From Rhizophagus clarus (Eukaryota; Glomeromycota; Glomeromycetes; Glomerales; Glomeraceae): a stretch of 64,000 nucleotides of DNA. Position 1 is the stretch's first letter. The number at the start of each line of letters is the position of its first letter. The position numbers and the translations under genes were made by a program. Of this stretch, positions 10,793 to 22,859 are shown one piece after another. The notes under the pieces are model-generated. The model was not told the origin of the DNA. It was given only the letters and a program-made list of their open reading frames with translations, and ran no database searches. The DNA lies in NCBI GenBank assembly GCA_015698045.1, contig BLAL01000194.1, positions 1,116,001-1,180,000 of the forward strand, in the 5' to 3' direction.

Positions 10793-12960
10793 TTAACGGA
10801 TGTTACTAGATTGACCGTTTTTATCGGTTGACAATTGATCGCCAATTTCAGTAACAAGTGCTTCCCCACGTTTTTTAGCATCCCTTATCGCCTTATTTGT
10901 AACTACTCCGAAAAAGTTATTATTTACTATATGTCTAATACATTGTAAAATCATATTTTTCTCCTCCACAATTTCCTTGTATAAAAGCTAAAAGAGAAAT
11001 TATAAGAATTATATTTTATAAGCTGCGAAACAAAAAAAATTTAAATAGTAAATAAATCTTACCAACTCTCGTAGGTTTTTTTGTCTACATCTGGCATCAT
11101 CAGGTGGTCGTTGAAGAGGAGGACAGATCTATACAAATAGATAAATAATTGTAAATTTATAATTTTAAAATTATAATAAACATTATAAAACTGTATTACC
11201 ATCTTCCCAGTATGCTTATTTATACAATCTTTACCCCTAGGACAATGTCCTTGCCTGTATTTTATACAGACTTTGCTGTAAAAATCCCCAGTCTTTTTAT
11301 TTTTTTTCTGAACCGAAACTGTTGAATTAGAAACTGTTTTGAAAACCTTGTTATTCATTATTAAATTTCGACTACTAAACAAAGTAGACAACGCAGGTTG
11401 TAACATTCGAATGATTTTGTCATCTAGGGGTGCACCAGCAGAGGATGCTGCAACTAACAAATCGGTGGAACCATATGGGCCATTATTAGTTCCTATATTT
11501 ATTTGTCTTCCATTTCCTAACCGCATCTTTTTGATTATACCATAACCTTTATGCGAATTAGCTGAATCTAGAGATCGTTTGTTCTTAGCCTGAGCTTTAA
11601 GGATTTTACCACGAGCAATACGTGCAGCTTCTAACTCTTTCTGTTAATATAAAAATTGAAAAATATTAGATACTTATTATAAATTATTAAATTAAGTAAA
11701 AAATTTTAAGAATTAGTGATAATCACTTTGCGTGTTATATTAACATCTGTTGGATAGTTTTTCTTTCGATCCTCAATCCACTTTGCAATTGCTTCAGGGG
11801 TATCAAGATTAAAGCTCATAACTGGTTTGAGGCGCCTGAGAAATAAAAAAGAATAAAATTAGATTTTATTAAATAATTTAGTATAATAAATAAAGTACTT
11901 ACGATTCATCATTATTAGACTTTTTAGTTGAAGGTCCACAGTATTTTTTGTGGTTTTTTAATTGAATTTCTTGAACGAAATTTTGCGCACAAGATTCACA
12001 ACTCCATTTACTGAATGATTAGATAAATCGGTCAACTTCTTAAGTTTAATAATAATAAAAAAAAGAGAGAGATATCAATTTATATTACCTTTGATTATTC
12101 GATTTACAATATTGTGCAGTATTTTGCTTATCATCAGCATTCTGATCTTTATATTGAAGAGCAGAAGTTGCTGCTAATGCTGCTTTAGCAGCTGCCGCAA
12201 ATTTTACTTGATAGTCCTTATCTTGTGCTGAACCACCTTGTTTATTATCTGGTGAAACTTGTTTTTTTAATTGATTAGAAGATGCATTAGGTAAGCGAGA
12301 TGAAGTAACTTTACTATTTTGTCCAACGGGTTGTTTGGTTTGTGAGAAGTTTGAACAAGACTGATCATCAACTTTCAATTGTTTTCCTTTTTTATTTAAA
12401 CTTTCTTGATTATCATTTAGAAAGCTTAAATTTTTATACTTGTCACTAGAACTATTAGTAGGTCGATCAAGTATTGAATACTTTTCTTCAAAACTTCTCT
12501 GCAAATTCTGCATATTATCAAAAATGCTTTTACTAAAACTATCCAAAAGGCTTGTGAATTGTTCTTGTGGTGAATATTTCCTAGTTTCTGCTAACAATTT
12601 TTTATGATTGTCAATTAATTTCTCATAATCATTAGAATTCTTTAAAGAAGTAGTCTTATTTATTTTCTTTGAAGGAGTTTGAAGATTTTGAGGTATGTCA
12701 AGCTTATGGGGTACATCATTCTTTTCTATATTAGGTAGTAGTTGCTCATTAATTTTATTTGGGTAGGTGCTCCCAAATAATTGTGAATTTTGTTGATTCA
12801 ATCCAGGTTGATTATTTTGTCGAAGTAATGGTTGAAAACGTTCAGAGCCACGACCTTTACCTCGTCCTCTTCCTTTTCCTTTTCCAGCAAAGGACGAAGG
12901 AGGAGGTGGTGGTAAGCTATAACTTAAGGGAAGTTTATTTCCAGAGGGCTGTCTCGACAT
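10793..12960 (-). CDS. NUFIP1: NUFIP1-type box C/D snoRNP assembly factor with C2HC and CCCH fingers
   Basis: Six exons: 12960-12089, 12010-11903, 11835-11727, 11640-11200, 11128-11063, 10987-10793. All introns are GT-AG; 1791 nt gives 596 residues. NUFIP1 (Rsa1 in yeast) is the platform protein joining R2TP/HSP90 to nascent box C/D snoRNPs in the nucleus. Seen: GKGKGRGRGKGRG RNA-binding-like stretch after a Pro-rich start; a low-complexity Gln/Asn/Ser region; a zinc finger CESCAQNF...HKKYC; then the NUFIP1 signature TPEAIAKWIEDRKKNYPT followed by a basic helix; and a late CCCH finger CIKYRQGHCPRGKDCINKH. A CCCH finger after the NUFIP1 motif is known in several fungal and animal homologues. 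Exons 5-6 give a helical tail ending QSSNIR. It runs in tandem with the downstream 5-phosphatase gene, 737 bp away. NUFIP1 motif call is strong; the first exon is only weakly conserved. Confidence 0.87.
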
Positions 12961-15900
12961 TTTTTTTTCGTTAAGGAATAAAGAAAAAATTTTTTTTTAA
13001 CGTAAGCATTATCGTCAAAAAAGTATTGGAGCACATCTAATATTACATCATCATTATAATTGACCAATGACAGATAAACTTTGAAATAATCACTAAATAA
13101 CCTTTGGAAGTTCTCTGAACAACTAAACGTATCAGATATCAATGTATGTTTATACCCCTCAAAAAAAATAAAAAATAAAAATAAAAATATACTCTTATGT
13201 GAATAGTTTCTTATTTCCATTTAGTTTGATCTAGTTACACAACAAATCGTAATTCCGGCCAAAATATCAAATATTAGATATAATTTTTACCAGAATTATC
13301 ACTCCCATTACCGTTTCATTAATCGCCTCGCGATTCCGTCCGTGAACAATTTATGAATCATAAAATTCCATATATAAACGTACACATTTATCAAATTTGT
13401 AACTGATGTAACGGAAGGAAATATATGAAAAAAAATTTTACATTAGTATCTTTTGAATTTTTTTTTTTTTTTTAAAAACATTTGACATCATTTTTCAAAA
13501 AAAAAAAAAAAAATAAATAAAAAAATAAAAAAGCTTTACCTAATTACTATCGTTATTGTAATCAAATATTTGAAATATTTTTTTTTTTTAGTAAAAAAAT
13601 GAATTATTATTATGATTATGAAATTCCTCATATTATATTATTCTTTTGTTGATTGTTAAAAAATGATGATATTGAATTTCTATATTAAAAAAACGCGTAA
13701 AGTAATAACGTCATATTAATCACACCCTTTTCCTGAGATAGTAAAAAAAAGAAAAAAAAAAAAATTTCTAATAATAGAAAAAATTTGTTCGATATGGGGG
13801 GGAATTGAAACAATATTACACATTATGACTAAAAAAAAAATTAAAGAAAATTGGGTTAGATTCAAAAAAAATTTTTATATTAACAACATCAAACAATATA
13901 AAAAATGTCAAATTAATCAAATTTTATTCCGTATATTTTTACACATTTTCCAGATACACTTTACCAGTAATATAAATTAAATTACTAAACGATTCATGTG
14001 AAAAGACTTTCTTACCAGGTATATGGAAATCTCAAGATCTACATTGTTTCTCCGATTAATATTAAGCCTAAATGCCGTATATAACCTCTTGCCGATTATT
14101 GTGTAAGCGACATTTGATCGAGAGGATCAAATATGATTAAGACTGATGAGGGCGTCATTCGTAAATATTAAGTAACACTTTGATATTTTTGGAAAAATGG
14201 GGTAAAAATACTTGATGCAAATGCTGATGCTAATGCATAACTATTTTTCATATGTCGTATGAAGAAATGAAAAAGAGATTTACATATATTAAATAAGAGA
14301 AATGATTTACATGAAGAATGATGTATGCGCGAAAATATAAATATATCATTGTTCTTTTTATATTAAAATCACAATAAGAAATTTCCATTGTGAATTACCT
14401 AAATGTTTTAAATTAAATTATCTCGAAATGGTTAGAAAATTATTATGAAATGTTAGAAACCAAAAGAACAATAAAATGATATAAATACCGTAATGATTAT
14501 ATGTATGAAATACCGAAAAAAGAAAATTTAATAAATTATATGAAATCATCATCGTTTCTCACAAATCTCTAAACAAAAAAAGCAAAAAAAAAAAAAAAAA
14601 TGAAATATAAAATAGAAAAAAATACCACATTTTTAATATTTCGGGATGATTATGTCCCGTGATAAATTATAAAATTACGCACACCATACCTTAAAAATTA
14701 ATTCTGCCCAAAATTATCCATGACATATTAAAATGACATAACATAATATGTAAATGAAATTAGGTATAACGCAATAACCGTAATGTAACAATAACGTGCA
14801 ATAACAAAGAAAATCAAAATACATCACGATCTTCCTCTTGGTTTATCCGCGATCTTGAATTTCTCTTTTAATCTTGAAAATCATATACTCAAAAAATAAC
14901 TAAAATTGACACGGAGACACATGAACATGACATGATGACATTTTATATAATGTCTATAATATATGGAGAAATTTTTTTTTTAATAAATCAAAAACTTCAT
15001 AAATGAAAAGGGAAAATTCATGATTTTTCTTTTTTTTTTTCTTCATAGCAATTGCTTTGCTGATTTTACGATATATCAATCTTTACATTAAACTTTTTTT
15101 TTTCGTGGCTTTGTTATTCAAAAATATTACTGGTACATATTAAGAAGTTTCCGCACGAAAAAAAAAAAACAAAAAGAATCCGTTAAACCTTTTTTTTTTC
15201 TTTCTCCAATGAATAGTTGATTTCCAAGTGTTACTGAAGCTTAGGCTAAACTTTTTAAAGTAACGTGGATTTACGATAAATGATTTACGTTTCTTTTATT
15301 AAATAGTAAATAATATCAACAAGCTTTATTGTAGTAAGTAATGATCAATCAGCTGTCATTATTATTAAGCTTATATTATTTTAGTTGATATCGTAATCAA
15401 AAAATCTTAGTAATGAGAAAAAAAAAAATTTTTCATTCTATGGTGAATAATTTCCTTTTCACGTTACAAAAAAAAAATTTTTGTGGAGAAGAGGAAAAAA
15501 AAAAAATACTTGAAGAAAAACAGGATTTTATTGTATTTCACCGCCTCCTGCGCAGTGGGAAATCTCACACCGCCCGAAATTATACAAATAAATCATGCAA
15601 AGCCATTTTACCAATTATACGGGTGAGAGAGAGAGAGAGAGGGAGAAACTTAAATCATTATATTCATGAATTTGATATTGTCTCATTCTGTGTTACCAAA
15701 GAAAAAAAAAAGGATTTTTTTAAAAACTTGAAATTTATTATTTATTTAATATTAGAATTAACAAATCGGGCTATTATTAAATGTTATGGCAGTGTGTGAG
15801 AGCACTGTTGCCATGCGGGATGGCGACAGTTGACTAAAAATTCGTCATTGGATAAGATTTCTTTTTCTACACAGCCTTTTTATACTGAGATAATGCTGGT

Positions 15901-17815
15901 AGAAAAAAAAAAAATAAATTCAATAATTCTGGTGAGAATAAAAATCAAAGATAAAATAAGATAAAAATGTCAAATTTTTTGACATATGTACAATAATAAT
16001 AATTTATTAAAAAACTGGTAATAAAAAAAGTACAAAAAATTCCAAGTTTTTTCGGATATAAAATCTTTATTAAAGATCATATACATAAATGTATAATTTT
16101 AATCTTACAAACATTAAGCTTAATTGCATAAATCATGATGATTATCAGGATATTTTTTTTTTTTTTTTTTTTTTTTTGCGGCTTATCTGTTAATTTAATA
16201 AAAAGACACGTCCTTTAAAAAAAAAAAGAAAAAAGAAAATTTAATTATTTATTATTTCGATCTATTCCGTGTTGTTTAATTATACTAATTTTAGTCAATT
16301 ATAATAACAATAATGTACCGTTACCATCTTTTCGGTCTAAACTGTAAATTATCATTTGATTCCCGCTCATTTTACGCTTACCGTAACTTTTTTAAGCGCA
16401 ATAATTAATCCATAACATCTTGATTTTTTTTTAAGAAAAAACGGTTTATTTAACGTGTATCTTTACCATATCGAATTAACGCAAATGATCAAGAATAAAA
16501 AGTCCGTAACATTTTTCTAGCCATTTTCCCTGTTTTTATTTTTTTTTTTTTTATAATTATAAGCCGCAAATAAAAATCTTTAAACGTCTTTTCAGGATAA
16601 TGTCTGGTTCACAAAGCCACATACTTTTCCCTTAAGCCTCTTCCCCTCAAATCGTTCTATTATAAAAAAAGTAATAACGCGAATTGAATAACGATATAGT
16701 AAAGTCAAAGATCATCCAATTGTTGTTGTTATATTATATTTTCTATTATAGTCGTAATTTAGCGTGTATAATATAAATGTTATAAAACTCCGATTCATAT
16801 ACGTGATAATACGTGGATTTATTATTTTTGTTTTATTTTTAAACGCCGTATTTCTCCGATTATAATAATTAGGCTCATGCGCTTACTCATTTCAAATTTG
16901 TTCAACAGAAAAAAGAAAAAAAGAAGGCTCAGACTTTTACCTTGTTAGTTTATTATCAGGTTTATTGAGTCCGAGAACTGAACACAGAGATTAAGAACCG
17001 TCCTTTATTAGGAAAAAATAATAAGGAACTAATTTGGAAAAAATTTTGAACAGTCTTTATGACTTGTTAAAAAACTTGCCGGTAATTTTTTTTTTTTTTA
17101 TTATTTTTTTTTTTTTTTTTTTTTTTTTCTATTATTATTTTTTTTTATTATTATATTTTTTTTATTATTATTTTTTTTTTTTTTTTTACCCATCGGCTGA
17201 CCGCCATCTATCAACGGTTTTTTAAACAAATAAGTAAACATATATATATTAAATCCATTAAATCCAATTCGTTCATTTATATAATAAACAATTTCCATAA
17301 TCAAAATAATCAAATTTGTAATGTTTATTGTTTACATCTTATTTGATGATTGATACACACTAAAAAAAAAAAATTTTTTATCTAAAAAAAAAAAAAAAAA
17401 AAAAATTTATATGATTTAAAGACAACCAAGATACGATTGAAAATTTATCTTACAAATATGAGCCTTTGAAGCCTTACCCAATTTTTTTTTTTTTGTTTCG
17501 TTCCTCATTCTGAATGACCTATAATTTTAATTTTTATCGCTCTTGCAGCACTGTATTGATAGATACGGCAGACATTTGTCATTTACTTGAAAATTTTTAT
17601 CTTTTAAATTTTTTCTTTTTTATTTTTTATTTTTCTTTTCCCTTTCCCTCTCTGCCTTACCGTTAGGCTTACCTTTAAAAATCCGCACTTCGCCACCACT
17701 CGTTAAAGTACACGAATACATCGCCTCTTTGTACTTTTGAACATAATCTTTTAGTTTTTTTTAATTTGTTCTCTTAAACACTTTTTTTTTTTTCTTACGC
17801 ACACATTCATTTACA
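12961..17815. other. 4.9 kb AT-rich non-coding region
   Basis: No convincing gene. Contents include many A/T homopolymers (T tract 16151-16177, mixed T/TTA run about 17089-17187), a GA dinucleotide run at about 15626-15641, and a small palindromic GTG/CAC patch near 15790-15830. The last part is the upstream region of the zinc-finger gene at 17816. An open frame at 13220-12924 (minus) is discussed under rejected items. A long regulatory leader for the transcription factor is possible but unproven. Confidence 0.5.
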
Positions 17816-19118
17816 ATGAAACAGCAAAAAGAAACATCAACATCAGCTGGGGCTTGTTCGGTGTTAGCTCTTGGTCGTCCAAGTTCAATAACACATACAA
17901 TGACTCCAACAAATTATACCCCTGAAACAGAAAAATATATGCCTTATTATACTTCAGATACAATGAGTTATTCTCCCACATCTATGATAGAACCTCTTTC
18001 CATAACGGAGGGGAATTATTATTATTATCCTCCTTTATTCCCTTTTGGCGCTTCAAACGCTCTATCTCCTGAAGTTACATCATCCCCTGAAACTTGCTCA
18101 GATTTAGATCTTACTGATAGTTTCACCCATGATTCTCCTCCGTCTAGTTTTACAAGTCCTTCTCTATCAATTAAAATGGAATCTCAGGGTTTAGGTAATG
18201 AACACGATTATAATATGGCATTGTCATTAGCCAAAGATATTCCTTTTGGTCATTTAAATCCTTATACGACGCAAGGTAATTAGTTAATTTATTCGTTTTA
18301 AAAGATTTTTTTTTTTTTTTTTCCCTCCCTTTTTAATAAAAGTTTAATTTTTACCAGCTTTTCCCGATTATAATGATTTAGGGCCAATGATTTCACATTC
18401 TTTGGCAGATTGCTTTACAATGCCTGGCGCAGAAGCTTCCTTTGTGGGTGTTATGCCACCATCTCCGATAGTACAAGGAAAGCTTCCAAATCCGGATCAA
18501 TTATTTGATATGGATACTAAATCCTTTTTCCCCCGTGATCTTGCTACCTTGGATGCTCGAGATTATTTTAATACGACGACCGCTGATAGTTTGGCTTCTG
18601 ATGCCGCACGTCGTAAATCTCTTGATGATGCAATCTTTCTTCGAAAAATTGCTTCAACTCCAGTGAAATCTGAAGTAGCATTTCAACAGCACAATCGCCG
18701 CAAGTCTCTGCCTGGTGATCTGACGCAACGTCTTCATATTGAAACTTTGTCTCCGACCAAGCAGCCACGAAAATCTTCAAAATCTTTAGCTCCTTTTGCC
18801 TGTCCTCATGAACATTGTCCAAAAACTTTTACGCGACAATATAATTTAAAATCTCATCTTCGTACTCATACTGACGAAAGACCTTTTGTATGTAATTATC
18901 CTGGTTGTCCAAGAGCATTTGCTAGACAACATGATCTTAAACGTCATCAAAAATTGCATTTGGGATTAAAACCTCATGTTTGTCAAAATTGTGGTCGCGC
19001 TTTTGCAAGACTAGATGCTTTAAATCGTCATTTAAGAAGCGATAACGCCGCTCAATGTGCTCAAGCAACTTTGGCAAATAATGCAGCAGGCAAATTATTT
19101 AAATCCGCAAATTTATAA
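17816..19118 (+). CDS. Crz1-like C2H2 zinc-finger transcription factor
   Basis: Two exons (17816-18275, 18358-19118), intron GTAATT...CCAG, spliced 1221 nt, 406 residues. The N-terminal three quarters is Ser/Thr/Pro/Tyr-rich and disordered, typical of an activation and phosphoregulatory region, with two RRKSL basic-Ser sites (PKA-like). Three fingers lie at about residues 300-395: FACPHEHC...HLRTH, FVCNYPGC...HQKLH, and an atypical third CQNCGRAFARLDALNRH followed by x8-C. That third finger (C-x2-C-x12-H-x8-C, FAR.DAL.RH) matches the calcineurin-responsive Crz1/Prz1 family, so calcium/stress-responsive transcription is the likely role. A calcineurin docking site is not obvious; PSLSIK near residue 119 is only a weak candidate. 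Family assignment rests mainly on finger 3 and is fairly secure; orthology is not tested. Confidence 0.85.
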
Positions 19119-20990
19119 AGAAATAATTTAAATCGCACATAAATTATTTCTTTTTTTATTTTGAATATTTTTCGTGGAACAGACCAACTTTTTTTTTATT
19201 AAATAAATTTTCTTTTTTTTTTTTTTTTTGCAAAAAAAAAAAAAAAATCTTATTTTTTTTTTTACAATACGCATTTTTATTTATCAAAACAAAATTATAT
19301 CAAAAAAATCAAAAAAAAAAAAAACTTCTATTGTTCCCCCTTCGCTTTTCTTTTTCTTTTTTTCCTTTTTTCTTTTTCTTCTTCTTCCCCTTCCCCCTTT
19401 TTTTACCCCTTTTTTCTTATTTAATATTTTTAACGCTTTTCAAATTGTTAATTATAACGTCTTTAATTATAATAATAATGACCTGTGAAAAAATTGGAGA
19501 GTGTTATTATGTAATAACAAAAGGAATTTAGCATTTTGTCAAAAAATTGTTGTATATTATTTCCTTTTTCAAAAAAATTCTTATTTTGATTTTCGAAGGA
19601 GGTTGTAAAAATTATCCTCTTTTTTTGTACTTCTTTCGGATTCAAATTTTTTCCCCTATTTTGTTTAGTATTTTTTTTTTTTTTTTGCTCGTTGTTTCAT
19701 TTGTTGTGTTTCATTGTTGTTTCATTGTTTCATGTATTTGTTTCCAAGAAATGAACTAAAAATTATAAAAATAGTCATATGATAAAAAAAAAAAAAAAAA
19801 AAAAAGTTATTATTTCTCCTTAATTCCCAAAATCCCTTTTGTAAATAGCCTTTTCTCCCTTTTTTTGTTTAAAAAAAAAATGGTAGTTTTTTTTTTTTTA
19901 ATTTTAAAAAAAGACGAAAGTTTTTTTTTGAAATGAATAAATAAATAAATAAAATAAATAAATAATTTTTTTTTTATGTTCTTGTAAAAAAAAAAGTCTA
20001 ATTTCGGAAATAGTCCCGCGAAATTAAGTTTTTTCTTGATTGTTATTGTTTATTGTTATTTGTTATACCGTTATTAAAAAAGAATTCATTATTTGTTTTT
20101 TATAAATTGATAAAATTGTTAGTTTCTTTTTGATACAGGTTTTTTTTATATTCTTTTTTAGTAAATGTGATCTAAATTAAGTAACACTATCGAATGTTTA
20201 TTTTACACGTTTTTTTTTTTTTTTTTATTTAAAAATGAAAACATTCCTAAATTCTAAATGTTTCATTACCATTAAACTATATTCAACTAGTATTTTTTTT
20301 TTTTTAGCTCTCTCCCATTTCCCAAATAATAAACGTTTTGTAAAATTTCGGAATTTTTCGCTTCCGTCACACCACAGAATCCAGTTTCTTTTATTTTATA
20401 TTCATGGGAATATTTCAAATATTTCACGCCTAAATTTTCTTTTTTTTTACCATCATTTGAAAATCATTGGACCATTTTTCATCTGATAATTCTAAAATTG
20501 TAAAATAATGCTCAAGCGATCAAATTTCCCTTAAAACCTGAAAAACTTGGCATTCAAAAAAAAAAAAAAAAAAAAAATCTCGTGTTCTTATTATTGTTAA
20601 TTAAATTAATAATCACCAAGAAATAAAATAGTTCATTTATAAATCGATTAAAAATATAGATTTATCAAGATTAAAAAAAAAAAAAGAGAAAGATTTATTT
20701 TTATTGAATGAATAAAAAAAAAACTATTTTTTTTTTTTTTGTTTATTTACTCTTATCTTTTATGCTAATTATTATCACTTATCCCTCATCAGTCATCACT
20801 CATCACTCATCACGAGAAAATTGAAAATTGAGATGAAAATAATATCAATCAATCAAGATATTATATAATATTGCCAGTGGCTTTCTTGATTGATTGATTT
20901 CGGCAAGTGAAATGTTTAGATAATGCTTGATCCAAAAATTTGTCGTAACACCTAAATAACACGTGTCAGTCGTTTGTCAATTTAAAAAAT
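19119..20990. other. Intergenic, homopolymer-rich
   Basis: Probable 3' UTR of the zinc-finger gene followed by non-coding DNA dominated by T and A tracts (pyrimidine-rich about 19325-19420; AAAT repeats about 19938-19965; TCATCAC repeats about 20785-20812). No gene recognised. Confidence 0.5.
20844..20898. repeat. 15-bp perfect inverted repeat (hairpin)
   Basis: ATCAATCAATCAAGA at 20844-20858 is mirrored by its reverse complement at 20884-20898, with a 25 bp loop. A related ATCAATCAATCAAGG word occurs near 22990, so it may be a remnant of a repeat end. Confidence 0.6.
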
Positions 20991-21460
20991 ATCTTATGCC
21001 AATTTAAAGCTGTGAATAATTTACAAGATGAAATTGTGATTTATGATTTCTATTTCTAACGTTTTCGCAATCTGAAATCTCGAGTTAATGCTAAGACTAA
21101 AGTTGTTAATGATGTGTCGATCACCAAAAAGTCTCAACGTATAGCGAATGTGAAAGTGCAATGTGAGGAATAACGTGAAAGGATGATAAGTTTTAAGAAC
21201 ACTTGTGATTAGAATTGTCATGATGACTTTTGTTAGTGAGAACCGAATCAATTCTTGCCTTCTTAATTAGAGTGATATTATACGCTTCAGATGACGAATA
21301 GGATTTTCGGTAAAACTTCTCTCAATACTAATTTACTTTAAAAAGATTTGGATGAAGAACAAGGAGTTGAGTAATAACTGATGGACGTCGAAAAAGTGCT
21401 AGTGAAGCTAAGGGAAAAAAATTCGATAGGCAATACGCTGCGGGCTACTTATTTGATGAT
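20991..21460 (+). pseudogene. Degenerate coding-like stretch, family unknown
   Basis: One plus-strand frame holds coding-like runs, e.g. NLKSRVNAKTKVVNDVS near 21070-21120, then KNTCD and CHDDFC, separated by stops. Composition is less AT-rich and free of homopolymers, unlike its surroundings. I do not recognise the family. It may be a relic of a repeated gene or transposon. The minus-strand open frame over the same bases (21251-21021) is probably a shadow. Confidence 0.3.
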
Positions 21461-21929
21461 TCTAATTTTTTTTATAAAATATTTTTTAGACAACTTTGTT
21501 ATAGTCCAAATTCGGGGTTGAAATTTTTTAGAGGCTAAGCGGTTTCCTCGGATATAATTATTGTGGTCGAAATACCGTAAGGATATTTTATTTAACAACA
21601 TTGGAGTATAGAGTGTATATACAGATTGTGGAATCCGTAAAGTTCATTAGTACGATCAGATAGAACTATATAGTGCATGCACGTTTGATTACTGTTATCG
21701 ATAAACGGTACGCCATCTTATATTAGACTATGCTTTCTTAACGATTTCAATTTATAGTCATATGAATATTTATACCTGTTTATATAGAAAATAATCTTAT
21801 AAATCGCATAATTAAGCAAATTTGATAGTTATTACCTAGAAATATTATAAAACTTGCTGGTCGCATAATACTATATAATAATGCAAATGTTTCTTTCGGT
21901 TTATTTCCCATCTAAGCTACTTCCAACCA

Positions 21930-22859
21930 TTAATTGTAAAGAAGAGCTACTCTTTGTAACCAATATAAATCCAAATTAAATCCCGCAACTAAATTAGGTG
22001 GAACACCAGTAGGTGAACCACGAAAAATTTCAGCCGCCGGAATATTAATCTGATAGTCTGGGATGTTTGGACCATTGCAAGGGGGTGCTGCATTTCTTCC
22101 AAAGCCAGTGATAGCTCGATCAGGGATATTTCTGTTCCTAAAAAACTTCACTGTGTTATGATGTAAGGGGGCTGTCCCGAAGGACTTAATTACTATGGGT
22201 AGTATAGGTAATCCTTGATTTAAACGTTGATATAAAAATGCCACCATAGCACGGGTGACATCTCTGCGACGACCGAATATTTTAACTGCCAGATAAATTC
22301 GAATGGTTGTCCTCATCGAAAAATATCTACTCGTCAAAGAGTGTAAGCTTGCAAGTCCCTCAGACACGCCTACCTCAATAACAACAGTAGGATATGGCCA
22401 ATCATCTAAGTCACATCCTCGACCAGGTGCAGGTTTTGGAAGATCGTCGGGCTGAATAGAACCATCAGGTCGGGATACTGATCTCACACCAATTATGACA
22501 TCTCGCTCACCACAGGCTACTAAATTATTATGCCAAAATCTCATCCTTGTTGTAAATTCTCCAGCTACTGCACCATGAATACTAAGAGGTGCCTCGTAAA
22601 TAATGACTTTTCCGTCAAGTAAACGCGTGTCAACTGTAAATCTTGTCTCTCCATTACGATAATCGAGGTAATTCTTAAGTGAAATATTTCGTGCAATAAC
22701 AATTCCACTTTCCAATTCATTCTCCTCTTCTTCCTCCTCACTAACTTCTTCTTCTTCAGCCTCTGTAGCTAAAACACCCGTGTCTTCCCTTTGTTGAAAC
22801 GTAAGTAGTCGCTCCTCAGCTGAGTTGAGGACTTCTCGTTTAATTCGAAATTTAGTCAT
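21930..22859 (-). CDS. Uma2/DUF820-like PD-(D/E)XK nuclease-fold protein
   Basis: Intron-less, 309 residues. The start at 22859 is the first ATG after an in-frame TGA about 40 codons upstream. Seen: acidic linker (residues 34-51), then a domain with APLSIHGAVAGEF (about 90-102), RPDGSIQPDD (D132) and PYPTVVIEVGVSEGLASL (E162), followed by YFSMRTTIRIYLAVKIFGRR. The order of helix, PD-x(n)-P, hydrophobic-E-V-S and a strand ending in a basic residue is that of the Uma2-type restriction-endonuclease fold. The canonical ExK lysine is not clear, so catalysis is uncertain. The C-terminal 100 residues are unique here. This kind of gene is commonly amplified in Glomeromycotina and may be mobile or domesticated (inference). 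GC content is visibly higher than flanking DNA. The start codon overlaps, in CATG, the ATG of a small plus-strand ORF at 22858-22974. Confidence 0.65.
   Translation of the reverse strand: MTKFRIKREVLNSAEERLLTFQQREDTGVLATEAEEEEVSEEEEEENELESGIVIARNISLKNYLDYRNGETRFTVDTRLLDGKVIIYEAPLSIHGAVAGEFTTRMRFWHNNLVACGERDVIIGVRSVSRPDGSIQPDDLPKPAPGRGCDLDDWPYPTVVIEVGVSEGLASLHSLTSRYFSMRTTIRIYLAVKIFGRRRDVTRAMVAFLYQRLNQGLPILPIVIKSFGTAPLHHNTVKFFRNRNIPDRAITGFGRNAAPPCNGPNIPDYQINIPAAEIFRGSPTGVPPNLVAGFNLDLYWLQRVALLYN

Noticed and set aside
12924-13220. 98-codon minus-strand ORF upstream of the NUFIP1-like gene
   Set aside because: Part looks protein-like (SCSENFQRLFSDYFKVYLSL), but it overlaps the NUFIP1 start in another frame, ends in poly-Lys/Phe and matches no family; probably 5' UTR or chance.
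14140-14235. CTGATGAG near 14146, considered as a hammerhead ribozyme core or C/D snoRNA box
   Set aside because: No GAAA partner after a stem II, and no terminal stem or convincing D box pairing.
17034-17313. Phe/Tyr-rich and Lys/Asn-rich ORFs on both strands
   Set aside because: They come from the long T/TTA homopolymer tract.
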